Positions 34,607-42,967 are shown, counted from the first letter of the stretch. The stretch is 64,000 nt of DNA from Streptomyces tsukubensis (GCF_009296025.1 NZ_CP045178.1:1798001-1862000), one strand, 5' to 3'. Program-made: numbers and translations. Notes: a model not told the origin generated them from the letters alone.

Positions 34607-34823
34607 CGGGCCTCCTTGCTTGGGTGCGGCAGGCGGGGAGCGGGACTCTCGGCAGAGGCCGGGACCCGTCGATCGTATGTGAAATTATGTTAACAGACTT
34701 TACTCAGGTGAGATCTGTTGATACATGTTGTTAACCAGCTCCTTTGTCGGCTCTCGCCCCGCTGCCGAGTCCCGTCCGTGTCGGAGCCGTACCGCGCATC
34801 GCGCACGCAATGAGGAGTGCTCA
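34607..34823. promoter_or_regulatory. Divergent otn promoter region with TGTTAACA-type sites
   Basis: The only strongly AT-rich stretch in this part of the window (34675-34740). It contains the palindrome TGTTAACA (34688-34695), direct TGTTG repeats at 34716 and 34726 (one helical turn apart), and GTTAAC again at 34730-34735. This is a likely operator for the DeoR-type regulator at 37761, controlling both otnKC and the divergent oxidoreductase-permease operon. Confidence 0.55.
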
Positions 34824-36245
34824 ATGAACCTGCATCACCTGTTCGCGGACACCGGTGACCGGACCGTGCGTTACGCACTGTCCGGAGCCGGCGGCGGCTT
34901 CGCCAGGACGCTGCTCGCGCAGTCGCTCCGGCTCCCCGGCCTCGCGCCCGTCGTCCTCTGCGACCGGGACGTGGAACGGCTGCGGTCGATGCTCATCGAA
35001 CTCGGCTACGCGGACGGCTCCCTGCGGATCTGCGCCGACGCCGACGCCGCGGCCCACGCCGCGCGCGAGGGGCACATCGCTCTCGTACCGGACGGCGGAC
35101 TCCTGCCCGCCGTGGAGTGGGACATCCTCGTCGAGGCGACCGGCAGCCCCGCGGACGGCTACGCGATGGCCCGCGAGGCACTGAGCGCGGGACGCCACGT
35201 GGCCATGGTGAGCAAGGAAGTCGACTCCGTCGCCGGCCTGCACCTCGCGGAGCTCGCCCAGCGCCACGGAGTCGTCTACACCACCGCCGACGGTGACCAG
35301 CCCGCCAACCTCATCGCCCTGGTCACCTGGGGCGAGCTGCTCGGCCTCGACATCGTGGCGATCGGCAAGTCCAGCGAGTACGACCTCGTCCTCGACCCCG
35401 CCACCGGCACGGTCACCCAGCTCGACACCACAGTGCCCGCGCCCGGCCTCGCCGACCTGCTCACCCTCGGCGACGACGTCGCCGCCACGCTGGCGGCGCG
35501 TGCCGAGACCGTGGCCGCGCTGCCCGTCGGCGCCACCGCCGACTACTGCGAGATGGCCGTCGTCGCCACCAACACGGGGTTCCGCCCCGACACGGAACGG
35601 CTGCACTACCCGGTCGCCAGGATCGCCGAACTCGCCGACATCTACGCCCTCAGCGAGGACGGCGGCATCCTGCGCCGCCCCGGCGCCGTCGATGTCTTCA
35701 GCGCCCTGCGCCTGCCCGGTGAGGCCTCCTTCGCCGGGGGTGTCTTCATCGTCGTACGCACCGGCGACCCGACGACCTGGGAGACCCTGCGGGGCAAGGG
35801 CCACGTGCTCAGCCGCGACGGCCGCTACGCGGCGATCTACCTGCCCTACCACCTGATGGGCGTGGAGACACCGGTCTCGCTCTTCTCCGCCGTCCTCCAC
35901 AACCGTCCCTCCGGCGGCACCGATCCGCGCGCCCACGCGGTGCTCGCGGGCCGGGCTCGCCAGGACCTGCCGGCCGGCACCGTCCTCGACATGGGCGGTC
36001 ACCACCACGACGTCACCGGCGTGGCGGCCGTACTGCTCCGTGACGAGGACGCCCCTGCCGACGTGGCCCCGCTCTACCTCGCCGCCCACGCCACGCTCGC
36101 CGCTGACGTGCCGGCGGGAGAGCTGATCACCCTCGCGCATCTCGCCGACGCCGACGAAGAGTTGCTGGCCGCCTGGACCTCGGGCCGCTCCTCCCGTCCG
36201 ACTCCGGCGACCGTGCGGGCCTCGGGAACGGTGAGCGCATCATGA
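34824..36245 (+). CDS. COG4091 homoserine-dehydrogenase-like oxidoreductase with SAF domain
   Basis: The 473-residue protein has an N-terminal Rossmann NAD(P) domain (YALSGAGGGFARTLLAQSL near residues 13-31), VEATGSPADGYAMAREAL and HVAMVSKEVDSV. A homoserine-dehydrogenase-like catalytic middle (TTADGDQPANLIALVTWG, GKSSEYDLVLDP) and a C-terminal SAF domain (AGRARQDLPAGTVLDMGGHH) follow. The family is recognised but poorly characterised. Here it lies in an operon with a GntP permease and opposite otnK-otnC, so it probably makes the 3-oxo-tetronate substrate by oxidising a four-carbon or related sugar acid. GAGGAG 7 bases upstream supports ATG at 34824. Confidence 0.85.
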   Translation: MNLHHLFADTGDRTVRYALSGAGGGFARTLLAQSLRLPGLAPVVLCDRDVERLRSMLIELGYADGSLRICADADAAAHAAREGHIALVPDGGLLPAVEWDILVEATGSPADGYAMAREALSAGRHVAMVSKEVDSVAGLHLAELAQRHGVVYTTADGDQPANLIALVTWGELLGLDIVAIGKSSEYDLVLDPATGTVTQLDTTVPAPGLADLLTLGDDVAATLAARAETVAALPVGATADYCEMAVVATNTGFRPDTERLHYPVARIAELADIYALSEDGGILRRPGAVDVFSALRLPGEASFAGGVFIVVRTGDPTTWETLRGKGHVLSRDGRYAAIYLPYHLMGVETPVSLFSAVLHNRPSGGTDPRAHAVLAGRARQDLPAGTVLDMGGHHHDVTGVAAVLLRDEDAPADVAPLYLAAHATLAADVPAGELITLAHLADADEELLAAWTSGRSSRPTPATVRASGTVSAS

Positions 36246-37594
36246 GCACCGACCTTCAGCACCTGCTGCTGGGCGCGGCGGCCGTCGTCGTCCTGATTCT
36301 CCTGATCACCAAGGCCAAGCTGCACCCGTTCCTGGCCCTGGGGCTCGCGGCGATCGGCCTCGGTCTGGCCGCGGGCATCGGCCCCGCCGCCACGGTCACG
36401 CACTTCCAGGACGGCTTCGGCGACGCCCTGAAGAGCACCGGCCCCACCATCGGCCTCGGCACCCTTCTCGGCGGCATCCTGCTCGGTTCCGGCGGCGCCG
36501 ACCGGATCGCGACGGTCTTCATCGGGGCTCGCCCGGTGAAATGGATCCCCACCGCGATCACCGCGGCGGCGCTCCTGATCGGTATGCCGCACCTCTTCGA
36601 CGTCAGCTTCGTGATGCTCGTCCCGCTGGTGTACGCGGTGGCCAAGCGCACGGGCACACATCTCCTGTACGTCGGACTGCCGATGGCCGCGGGTCTCTAC
36701 ATCTCGCACGGCCTGCTGCCGCCGCACCCCTCCCCCACGCTGGCGGTCTCCGCGTACCACGCCAACACCGGGCTGACCATCCTGTACGGGCTGATGATCG
36801 GCATCCCGATCGCCATCCTCAGCGGACCTCTGCTCACCAAGTTCGCGAGCAGGTGGTTCGGCCCCGCGCCCGACCTGGACAAGGGCCCCGTGCCCGAGAC
36901 GGCCCCGGCTCCGGAGAACCAGCGGCGGCCCGCCTCCTTCGCCCTGGCGCTCATCACGGTGCTGCTGCCGCCGGTCCTGATGCTGATCGGCACCCTCGGC
37001 ACGTCCAACACCACCAAGGGAACGCTGCCGTACTCCGTCTTCGAGGCCTGTGACTCCTCGGTCCTCTCCCTGCTCGCCGCCGTGATCTTCGCCTTCTTCG
37101 CGCTGGGCGTGCGCTCCGGCTTCGGCCTGGGGCAGCTCCAGAAGATGGCGTCGAAGGGGCTCGGCCCGGTGGGCGGCATCGTGCTCATCCTGGGTGCGGG
37201 CGGCGGCCTCAAGGAGATGCTGACCGCGACCGGCATCGACAAGATCATCTCGGATTACGCCGTCGACTGGTCCATACCGCCCCTGCTGCTGGCCTGGCTG
37301 GTCGCCGCCCTGCTGCGGATCTGCCTGGGCTCCGCCACGGTCGCCGTCGCCGCGGCCACCGGCATCGTGGCACCGCTCATCGGCGCCTACCCGGGGCTCT
37401 CCCCCGAACTTCTGGTGCTGGCCACGGCGTCCGGCGCGGTCATGTTGTCGCATGTCAACGACTCGGGGTTCTGGCTCTTCAAGGAGTACTTCCAGCTGTC
37501 GGTCCCCCAGACCTTCAGGACCTGGACACTGATGCTGTCGCTCCAGTCGCTGCTGAGCCTGGGCGGGGTCATGCTGCTCAGCACCTTCGTCTGA
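36242..37594 (+). CDS. GntP-family sugar-acid permease
   Basis: The 450-residue gluconate-type H+ symporter has about 12-14 helices. Family blocks are AKLHPFLALGLAAIGLGLAAG, here in parts near residue 25, GLGTLLGGILLGSGGADRIA, IPIAIL, HVNDSGFWLFKEYFQLS near residue 402 and LGSATVAVAAATGIVAP. ATG overlaps the oxidoreductase stop (ATGA), so the two genes are coupled. The probable job is import of the sugar acid degraded by the neighbouring oxidoreductase, OtnK and OtnC, for example threonate or erythronate. Confidence 0.92.
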   Translation: MSTDLQHLLLGAAAVVVLILLITKAKLHPFLALGLAAIGLGLAAGIGPAATVTHFQDGFGDALKSTGPTIGLGTLLGGILLGSGGADRIATVFIGARPVKWIPTAITAAALLIGMPHLFDVSFVMLVPLVYAVAKRTGTHLLYVGLPMAAGLYISHGLLPPHPSPTLAVSAYHANTGLTILYGLMIGIPIAILSGPLLTKFASRWFGPAPDLDKGPVPETAPAPENQRRPASFALALITVLLPPVLMLIGTLGTSNTTKGTLPYSVFEACDSSVLSLLAAVIFAFFALGVRSGFGLGQLQKMASKGLGPVGGIVLILGAGGGLKEMLTATGIDKIISDYAVDWSIPPLLLAWLVAALLRICLGSATVAVAAATGIVAPLIGAYPGLSPELLVLATASGAVMLSHVNDSGFWLFKEYFQLSVPQTFRTWTLMLSLQSLLSLGGVMLLSTFV

Positions 37595-37646
37595 CGGCGG
37601 TCCGCGTACGGGGGCAGCGCCCGTGCCGACGTACGGGGTTCGCGCT

Positions 37647-37710
37647 CCGGTAGGCGTACGGAGGCTCACGCCGGGAGACGTCCCGGTGCGAGCCCCCGTA
37701 CGCCTACCGG
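37647..37710. terminator. Very long hairpin after gntP-like gene
   Basis: A perfect 15-bp outer stem, CCGGTAGGCGTACGG (37647-37661) with CCGTACGCCTACCGG (37696-37710), continues inward with GGCTC/GAGCC and CCGGGA/TCCCGG. The 64-bp structure is far longer than a usual terminator and ends 50 bp before the DeoR gene, so it may also affect that gene. Confidence 0.7.
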
Positions 37711-37760
37711 CACAATCGACACGCGACCGATCAGGTCGGAGAGCGGAAGGAAGACAGACG

Positions 37761-38561
37761 ATGGCCGAGGATCCCTCCTTGCCGCTGATCCCCGATCAGC
37801 GGCGCGAGCAGCTGCTGAAGTTCTTGCGCCGGGACGGGGTGCTCAGCGTCCAGCAGATCACCCAGCTCTTCGGTGTGTCGCACATGACGGTGCGGCGGGA
37901 CATCGCGGAACTGGAGCGGCAGGGGCTGGTGTTCTCCGTACCGGGTGGCGCCAGGATCGCGAGCCAGGTGCAGAGCGAGCCGAGCTATCAGGTCAAGTCG
38001 CTGGTGGAACAGCCGCAGAAGGAAGCCATGGCGGCACGGGCGGCGGCGCTGGTGCAGGACGGCATGACGGTCTACCTGGACGCGGGGACGACTCTCCTCG
38101 CGATGGTGCCGCTGCTGGTCCGCCATCAGAGTCTGACCGTGGTCACCAACGACTTCACCACCGTCGATCAGCTCATGGCGGCGCCGCATCTCGACGTCAT
38201 CCATGTCGGCGGCCAGGTGGAGCCGTCCAACCGTTCCAGCGTGGGACGGCTCGCCGCCACGACCCTGCGTCAGCTCGCCCTGGACATCGCCTTCATCAGC
38301 ACCAGCTCCTGGGACCTGCTGCGCGGAGTGACCACTCCTTCGGCGGCGAAGGTCGAGGTGAAGCAGGCCGCGATGGAGTGCACGAGCAGTTCCGTCCTGG
38401 TCGCGGGTTCCTCGAAGTTCGGCACGTTCGGGAAGTTCCGGGTCTCTCCGCTCAGCGCCTTCGACACCATCGTCACCGACGAGTCACTGACGGAGGCGGC
38501 GGCCGAGGGCGTCCGCGCCGACGGGCCCGACCTCCTGCTCGCGACGGCCGACACCGCCTGA
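37761..38561 (+). CDS. DeoR/GlpR-family regulator of the sugar-acid cluster
   Basis: The 266-residue regulator has a DeoR helix-turn-helix, RREQLLKFLRRDGVLSVQQI and TQLFGVSHMTVRRDIAELER near residues 14-52. The DeoRC sugar-phosphate sensor domain shows YLDAGTTLLAMVPLL near residue 110, LTVVTNDFTTVDQL and VGGQVEPSNRSSVG. DeoR proteins usually sense phosphorylated intermediates; 3-oxo-tetronate 4-phosphate or DHAP would be logical effectors here. GGAAGG lies about 9 bases before the ATG. It follows the permease by 166 bp, with a long hairpin between, so it has its own promoter or low read-through. Confidence 0.9.
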   Translation: MAEDPSLPLIPDQRREQLLKFLRRDGVLSVQQITQLFGVSHMTVRRDIAELERQGLVFSVPGGARIASQVQSEPSYQVKSLVEQPQKEAMAARAAALVQDGMTVYLDAGTTLLAMVPLLVRHQSLTVVTNDFTTVDQLMAAPHLDVIHVGGQVEPSNRSSVGRLAATTLRQLALDIAFISTSSWDLLRGVTTPSAAKVEVKQAAMECTSSSVLVAGSSKFGTFGKFRVSPLSAFDTIVTDESLTEAAAEGVRADGPDLLLATADTA

Positions 38562-38574
38562 GCAGGGCGGTCCG

Positions 38575-39200
38575 CCCGAGCCTCGCGGTCCGCCTGGGCC
38601 ATCCCATTCGCCCGAGCCGGGCAGTCCACCGGAGCCAACCCGTCCGCCCGAGCCGTGCGAGCCACCCCATCCGTTTGAGCCGCACGGTCGGCCCGAGCGG
38701 GACGCCCCACCGGAGCCACGCGACCCGCCGAATCCACCCCATTCGCCCGATCCGCGCAGTCCGCACAGTCCGCACAGTCCGCCGGAGCCAATCCGTCCGC
38801 CGGAGCCGTGCGGTCCACCGAGCCGTGCGGTCCACCGGAACCAACCCGTCCGCCCGAGCGGAGCGGTCCGCCGGGCCAACCCATCCGCCCGATCCACGCG
38901 ACCCACCCGAGCGGGGCGACCTGTCCGAGCCGCGCAGGCCGCCGGAGCCACCCCATCCACCCGATCCGCGCGGTCCACCGAGCCGTGCGGTCCACCGGAA
39001 CCAACCCGTCCGCCCGAGCGGAGCGGTCCGCCGGGCCAACCCATCCGCCCGATCCACGCGACCCACCCGAGCGGGGCGACCTGTCCGAGCCGCGCAGGCC
39101 GCCGGAGCCACCCCATCCACCCGATCCGCGCGATCCACCGAAGCCGCGCGATCCGCCCGAGCGGGCCGGTCCGCCTGACCCGCCCAACCCACCTGGGCGG
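38575..39200. repeat. 18-bp minisatellite with perfect 160-bp tandem duplication
   Basis: About 35 degenerate copies of an 18-bp unit (GTCCGCCCGAGCCGNGCG, built from two 9-mers) fill the gap between deoR and the methyltransferase gene. Within it 38811-38970 and 38971-39130 are identical over all 160 bp. Because the period is a multiple of three and the repeat lacks stop words, long frames are open on both strands; none has a start with a ribosome binding site, and I treat the region as non-coding. From 39200 to 39350 I see nothing further. Confidence 0.9.
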
Positions 39201-39350
39201 GCGGGCCGGACGTGCCGATACGTCCGGGAGGCCGTCGCGCTCGGGGAGGCCGACGACCGTACGGGCCGGAGGGTGCCGCACTTGCCGGGGCGAGCCGTCC
39301 GCCCGACCTGCCGACGACCTACCGGCCGGGGAGGTGCCTCTCGCCTCATC

Positions 39351-40040
39351 TCACGCGACCGGTACCGCCCGCACCCATATCCCGTCGTCCGTGAGGCGCT
39401 CGTCCACCCGCAGTCCCGCCTCGGCCAGCGCTTCCTCGAACGCCTCGTCCGTCAGGGGGCGGGCCAGGAACGTCTGCGTCCACCGGGCGTCGGGGAAGAC
39501 GTACTCCGCGGTGACCTCGTTCACCCCGTCGCCCACCGGCTCCGCCGACACCATGCGGACGGTGAAGCCGGAGGGGTCGACTCGCTCACGTGGCAGGTCC
39601 TCGTGGTAGTCGGGGCCCTCTCGCTGGATCAGCACGCTCCCGCCTTCCGCGACATGGCGCCTACAGGTACGCAGCAGCCCGCGCCTGACCTCCACATCGC
39701 CGGCGTGCACCAGGAACGAGGCGAGGGTCACCACGTCGAAGGTCTCACCGAGGTCGAGCGCCTCGATCGGTGAACAGACCGTACGCACGCCCTTGTTGCG
39801 TTCCAGCATCTCCGCGGACTCGTCCACCGCTGTCACGGTGAAGCCGCGCTCCACCAGCGGTCCGGTCATCCGGCCCACGCCACAGCCCAGTTCGAGGATC
39901 GAGGCGCCCGCGGGGGCGGCGGCCGCGATGATGTCCGGCTCGTCGCCGACCGGCAGGCGTGAGTACAGCTCGACCGCGCAGCCGTCCGGGGTGATCGCAC
40001 CCGGTCCGCTGCCCGAGTATCCCGTCCGCATGACCGTCAT
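39351..40040 (-). CDS. Class I SAM-dependent methyltransferase
   Basis: The 229-residue methyltransferase has motif I ASILELGCGVGRMTGPLV near residues 49-66, motif II TVTAVDESAEMLERN, motif III FDVVTLASFLVH and post-motif VAEGGSVLIQREGPDY. The substrate is unknown; the C-terminal half with VTAEYVFPDARWTQTF suggests a small-molecule enzyme. ATG at 40040 has GAGGAGG 9 bases upstream; ATG at 40031 is an alternative. It lies 115 bp downstream of the acyltransferase-like gene in the same direction. Confidence 0.88.
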   Translation of the reverse strand: MTVMRTGYSGSGPGAITPDGCAVELYSRLPVGDEPDIIAAAAPAGASILELGCGVGRMTGPLVERGFTVTAVDESAEMLERNKGVRTVCSPIEALDLGETFDVVTLASFLVHAGDVEVRRGLLRTCRRHVAEGGSVLIQREGPDYHEDLPRERVDPSGFTVRMVSAEPVGDGVNEVTAEYVFPDARWTQTFLARPLTDEAFEEALAEAGLRVDERLTDDGIWVRAVPVA

Positions 40041-40155
40041 GTGCTGTGCCCTCCTCACCGGACCCGGGGGGCCCGACGCCGGTACTCCTTCACCACGTAC
40101 AACGCCCTTCTCTGCGGCCGGAGTTCCCGAGCGGGTCTCCTCGCGGGTGCCCGGC

Positions 40156-41184
40156 TCAGTACGGGAACCAGCCTCGGCCGACGTACCAGTGCCCACCGGC
40201 CCTGAGGTGGTCGCCGACCGCTCGTTCCATGCCGGTGCGGCGCGGGAGCTTCAGCGGGTCGAGTTCCGTGTCCCCGAAGACGAAACCGACAGGGGCCTGG
40301 TCGTCCGGCTCGCTCACCGCGCCCATCGACCGGAAACGCTCCTGGAAACGCACCACGTTCGACTCCGCCGGCAGATACCGCCTGAGTTGCGGGTCGAGCA
40401 GCCATGAGTAGCAGGCGAAGGCGCGGTACTCCTCCCTCGGGTAGTACCGCGCGAAGAACTCCCGTGCCCGGTCGAACGACAGGTCGCAGGCAGCGGGGGT
40501 GAGCGGCCCGAGGAAGTCGGGAATGTGCACGCTCAGGAGGCGTGCGGCCTCCGTCAGCGTGACGCCTTCCGCCGCGGCCAGGGCCCGTGCCTTCCGCCCG
40601 GCCCTGACCCGCTGGAACTGGAGCCGCCCCAGTTGGTACAGCTCCCCGTGGAAGTGCAGCCGGATCCACCTGGGGACCAGCAGCCCCGTCGTACCGGTGC
40701 GCCTGCGGTGCACGGCCAGGTGCCGGCCCAGGTCGGCCAGTGTGTGCCGGGAGATCTCCTCCGGTATGCCGAGCTCCCTGTGGTGGGCCCGCACGAGCGG
40801 CAGGGCCGCGACGAAGACGAGAATATAAAAGCAGCGGCCGAGCGCTCCCAACGACGCGGGCAGGTCCGGAAGGTCGGCGCGCGTCTCCACGTCGCCGAAG
40901 TCCCGTGTCACCGCCCGCACGCAGCGGCCGAGGAGGGCCATCGCCTCCGGGTCGTCGGTGAGCTGCCGGGCCACGGCCAGCAGGGGGGCGACGTCCTCGT
41001 GCGGCACGGCGAGGTCCGCCAGTGGCTCGATCAGCTCCTCCGCGGTGGGCAGCTTCACCTCCGGGGTGGAACCCGCGGCGGCGTCCGACGCCTCCAGCCC
41101 CTTCAGCCAGTCGCTGAACCGGTCATCGGCGCGCAGTACGTCCAGCACGGCCGTCCCCCTCCTGGACACGTGATCAGTGATCAT
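40156..41184 (-). CDS. Acyltransferase-domain (DUF5596/GNAT-like) protein
   Basis: A 342-residue soluble protein resembling the Streptomyces acyltransferase-domain proteins with DUF5596. The N-terminal helical domain (residues 1-160) ends in LGALGRCFYILVFVAALPLV. The C-terminal GNAT-like part contains RWIRLHFHGELYQLGRLQFQ, LSVHIPDFLGPLTPAACDLS and FFARYYPREEYRAFACYSWL. No catalytic motif can be assigned with confidence. It may form an operon with the following methyltransferase gene. The ATG at 41184 has only a weak upstream GGACGG. Confidence 0.72.
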   Translation of the reverse strand: MITDHVSRRGTAVLDVLRADDRFSDWLKGLEASDAAAGSTPEVKLPTAEELIEPLADLAVPHEDVAPLLAVARQLTDDPEAMALLGRCVRAVTRDFGDVETRADLPDLPASLGALGRCFYILVFVAALPLVRAHHRELGIPEEISRHTLADLGRHLAVHRRRTGTTGLLVPRWIRLHFHGELYQLGRLQFQRVRAGRKARALAAAEGVTLTEAARLLSVHIPDFLGPLTPAACDLSFDRAREFFARYYPREEYRAFACYSWLLDPQLRRYLPAESNVVRFQERFRSMGAVSEPDDQAPVGFVFGDTELDPLKLPRRTGMERAVGDHLRAGGHWYVGRGWFPY

Positions 41185-41327
41185 CCAGCTACTCGGTGAC
41201 CGTCCGGACGATCAGCGACCACCCGGACGACCAGTGATCGTTCATGGGACGAACTCGCGGGCGCGCCAAAAGATTCCTTCCCCCTGCTCCCCGCGCGAGG
41301 TACACAGGAAGGAGAGGAGTGAGCACC

Positions 41328-41570
41328 ATGCGTACAGGCAGTGAACCGGTGACCGCGCGCAGTCCCCTCCGTATGCGCTTCTGGCTCAGCCTCTGGGGGC
41401 TGCTGTGGACCGGCGCGGGGACTGTGGCGTTCTCCCTGGCGGGCCGGGAGGGGTGGGCGGCCGCGTGCGGGGCGCTGTTCCTCGTCGTCCTCGCCGACCT
41501 CTGCGTCGTGGTGTGGCGGCTGCGGCAGCGTGGCGGGAGCGGCTCGACGCGAGCGTCGCCCTCCCACTGA
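41328..41570 (+). CDS. DUF6343-type small membrane protein
   Basis: The 80-residue protein has two predicted membrane helices, MRFWLSLWGLLWTGAGTVAFSL near residues 15-36 (in parts) and AACGALFLVVLADLCVVVWRL. The pattern PLRMRFWLSLWGLLW matches the DUF6343 family of Streptomyces. The function is unknown. Start choice: ATG at 41328 with GAGGAG 7 bases upstream; GTG at 41319 is also possible. Confidence 0.78.
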   Translation: MRTGSEPVTARSPLRMRFWLSLWGLLWTGAGTVAFSLAGREGWAAACGALFLVVLADLCVVVWRLRQRGGSGSTRASPSH

Positions 41571-41609
41571 ACGGGCGACCGTCCGGGGGGGGGAGCCGGG
41601 CGGGTGCGG

Positions 41610-41984
41610 TCAGTCGTCCCTCTGGTCGAACCCCGCCGCCGTGATGTATTCGGGCTGCGGGTCCAGGGCCGCCGCCAGACGGAAATGTCTGCGGGACTCC
41701 TCCCTGGGGCGGTTGGCCCGCTCCAGGGTGCGGCCCAGCGCGAAATGGGCGTAGGCGTTGTCCGGCTCGCGTTCGAGCACGAGGCTGAACTCAAGCTCGG
41801 CGGGTCGCAGTTGCGCGGCGGCGAAGAACGCGCGGGCGCGCAGGAGCCGCGCGGCCGTGTTCTCGGGGTGGGCGCCGATCACCGCGTCCAGCAGTTTCAC
41901 CGCGCCGCGCGGATCCCGCGCCGCGAGCAGGTGCTCCGCGGCACGGAAGTCGATGACATGGTTTTCCGGGCTGCTTTCCGGCAC
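41610..41984 (-). CDS. TPR-repeat protein
   Basis: The 124-residue protein is made of about three tetratricopeptide repeats: AAEHLLAARDPRGAVKLLDA, ENTAARLLRARAFFAAAQLR and DNAYAHFALGRTLERANRPR. It probably mediates protein contacts in the cytoplasm. GTG at 41984 follows AAGGAA by 7 bases. In Streptomyces a similar small TPR protein sits near coaE, here on the same strand upstream of a repeat array. No enzymatic motif. Confidence 0.87.
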   Translation of the reverse strand: MPESSPENHVIDFRAAEHLLAARDPRGAVKLLDAVIGAHPENTAARLLRARAFFAAAQLRPAELEFSLVLEREPDNAYAHFALGRTLERANRPREESRRHFRLAAALDPQPEYITAAGFDQRDD

Positions 41985-42080
41985 GGTCGATTCCTTCCCT
42001 CTGGACACCTGGTCAACACCGCGCGTCCCCGCCCTCTTCCTCACACCGGCGCACGCCGGGCACTCCGCCCCTGGACAGGG

Positions 42081-42312
42081 CTGTGACCTGGTGCCAAGGC
42101 CAGGGCCTCGCCCCACGTGGCCGGGTATACGGGCGCGGCTGTGACCCGGTCCCACGGTCGGAGCCTCGCCCCACCTGGCCGAGGTCATGGGCGCGACCGT
42201 GACCGGGTCCACGGTCGGAGCCTCTCCCCGCCTGGCCGCGGTATGGGCTCGGCGGTCACCCCGGTTCCACGGTCAAGGCCGCGTCCGACGTGGCCGGGGT
42301 GTCGGCTCGCCG
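42081..42312. repeat. 58-bp tandem repeat, four copies, between TPR gene and coaE
   Basis: Units start at 42081, 42139, 42197 and about 42254. Each contains GTGACC, CACGGTCGGAGCCTCGCCCC and TGGCCG. Copies two and three are closest. The array ends exactly at the coaE stop codon. There are no spacers of independent sequence, so it is not a CRISPR array. The rest of the 328-bp gap (41985-42080) holds only the upstream region of the TPR gene. Confidence 0.88.
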
Positions 42313-42915
42313 TCAGTGTCGGGCGGCGCGTTCCGCGAGCTCGGCCCAGACGGCGTCGACGCGTTTCGCCAGCGTGTCCAGCGGTCCGTCGTTGTCGATG
42401 ACGATGTCGGCGGCGGCGAGTCGCTGTTCGCGCGTCGCCTGGGCCGCCATCCGGGCGCGGGCGTTCTCCTCGGTCATGCCACGCAGCCGGACCAGCCGGT
42501 CCAGCCGCGTCTCCGGCGTGGCGTCCACGACGATCACCAGGTCGTAGAGCGCGGTCAGATCGCTCTCGACCAGCAGCGGCACGTCGTTGACGACGACCGC
42601 GTCGGCGTCGGCCGCCCGCTGGAGCTCCGCGGACCTGGCACGGACCAGTGGGTGGACGATGGCGTTGAGCCTGGCCACCTCGGCGGAGTCGCCGAAGACG
42701 ACGGTACCGAGCTTGGGGCGGTCGAGGGCGCCCTCGGGCGTCAGCATCTCCTCACCGAAGGCCTCCACGACGGCCGTGAGCCCCGGAGTGCCGGGTTCCA
42801 CGACCTCCCTGGCGATCCTGTCGGAGTCGATGAGTACGGCGCCGTGGCCCACGAGCAGCCGGGACACCTCACTCTTGCCGGAGCCGATACCACCGGTCAG
42901 ACCTACGGAAAGCAT
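42313..42915 (-). CDS. coaE: Dephospho-CoA kinase
   Basis: CoaE phosphorylates dephospho-CoA in the last step of coenzyme A synthesis. The 200-residue length is normal. Motifs are the P-loop [18 protein letters not shown] at residues 4-21, [13 protein letters not shown] near residue 31, [11 protein letters not shown] and [13 protein letters not shown] near residue 110, and [19 protein letters not shown]. Start ATG at 42915: AGGA lies 8 bases upstream, but the same bases form TAGGAT, a -10 box placed for a near-leaderless transcript; MRIMLSV at 42924 is an alternative. It lies upstream of the repeat array and TPR gene. Confidence 0.96.
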   Translation of the reverse strand: MLSVGLTGGIGSGKSEVSRLLVGHGAVLIDSDRIAREVVEPGTPGLTAVVEAFGEEMLTPEGALDRPKLGTVVFGDSAEVARLNAIVHPLVRARSAELQRAADADAVVVNDVPLLVESDLTALYDLVIVVDATPETRLDRLVRLRGMTEENARARMAAQATREQRLAAADIVIDNDGPLDTLAKRVDAVWAELAERAARH

Positions 42916-42922
42916 GATGCGC

Positions 42923-42967
42923 ATCCTAAGGGGTCCTTGCAATAGGGGCGCCCGAGCCGCGAGGGCC
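42923..42967 (-). promoter_or_regulatory. Dispersed promoter element upstream of coaE
   Basis: On the plus strand AGGGGTCCTTGCAATAGGGG (42929-42948) continues into CGCCCGAGCCGCG. This 41-bp block (42927-42967) matches 39 bases of 14533-14573. Only one arm of the inverted repeat is present. Read toward coaE it runs directly into TAGGAT (42928-42923), a -10 box 7 bases before the start codon. Confidence 0.7.

Noticed and set aside
38270..39773. Several 230-360-codon frames through the 18-bp minisatellite
   Set aside because: All arise because the repeat unit is a multiple of three without stop words; they lack starts with ribosome binding sites and overlap real genes at both ends.
42081..42312. 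Possible CRISPR array (repeated 58-bp units)
   Set aside because: Units are continuous degenerate copies without unique spacers, and no cas genes are in the window.
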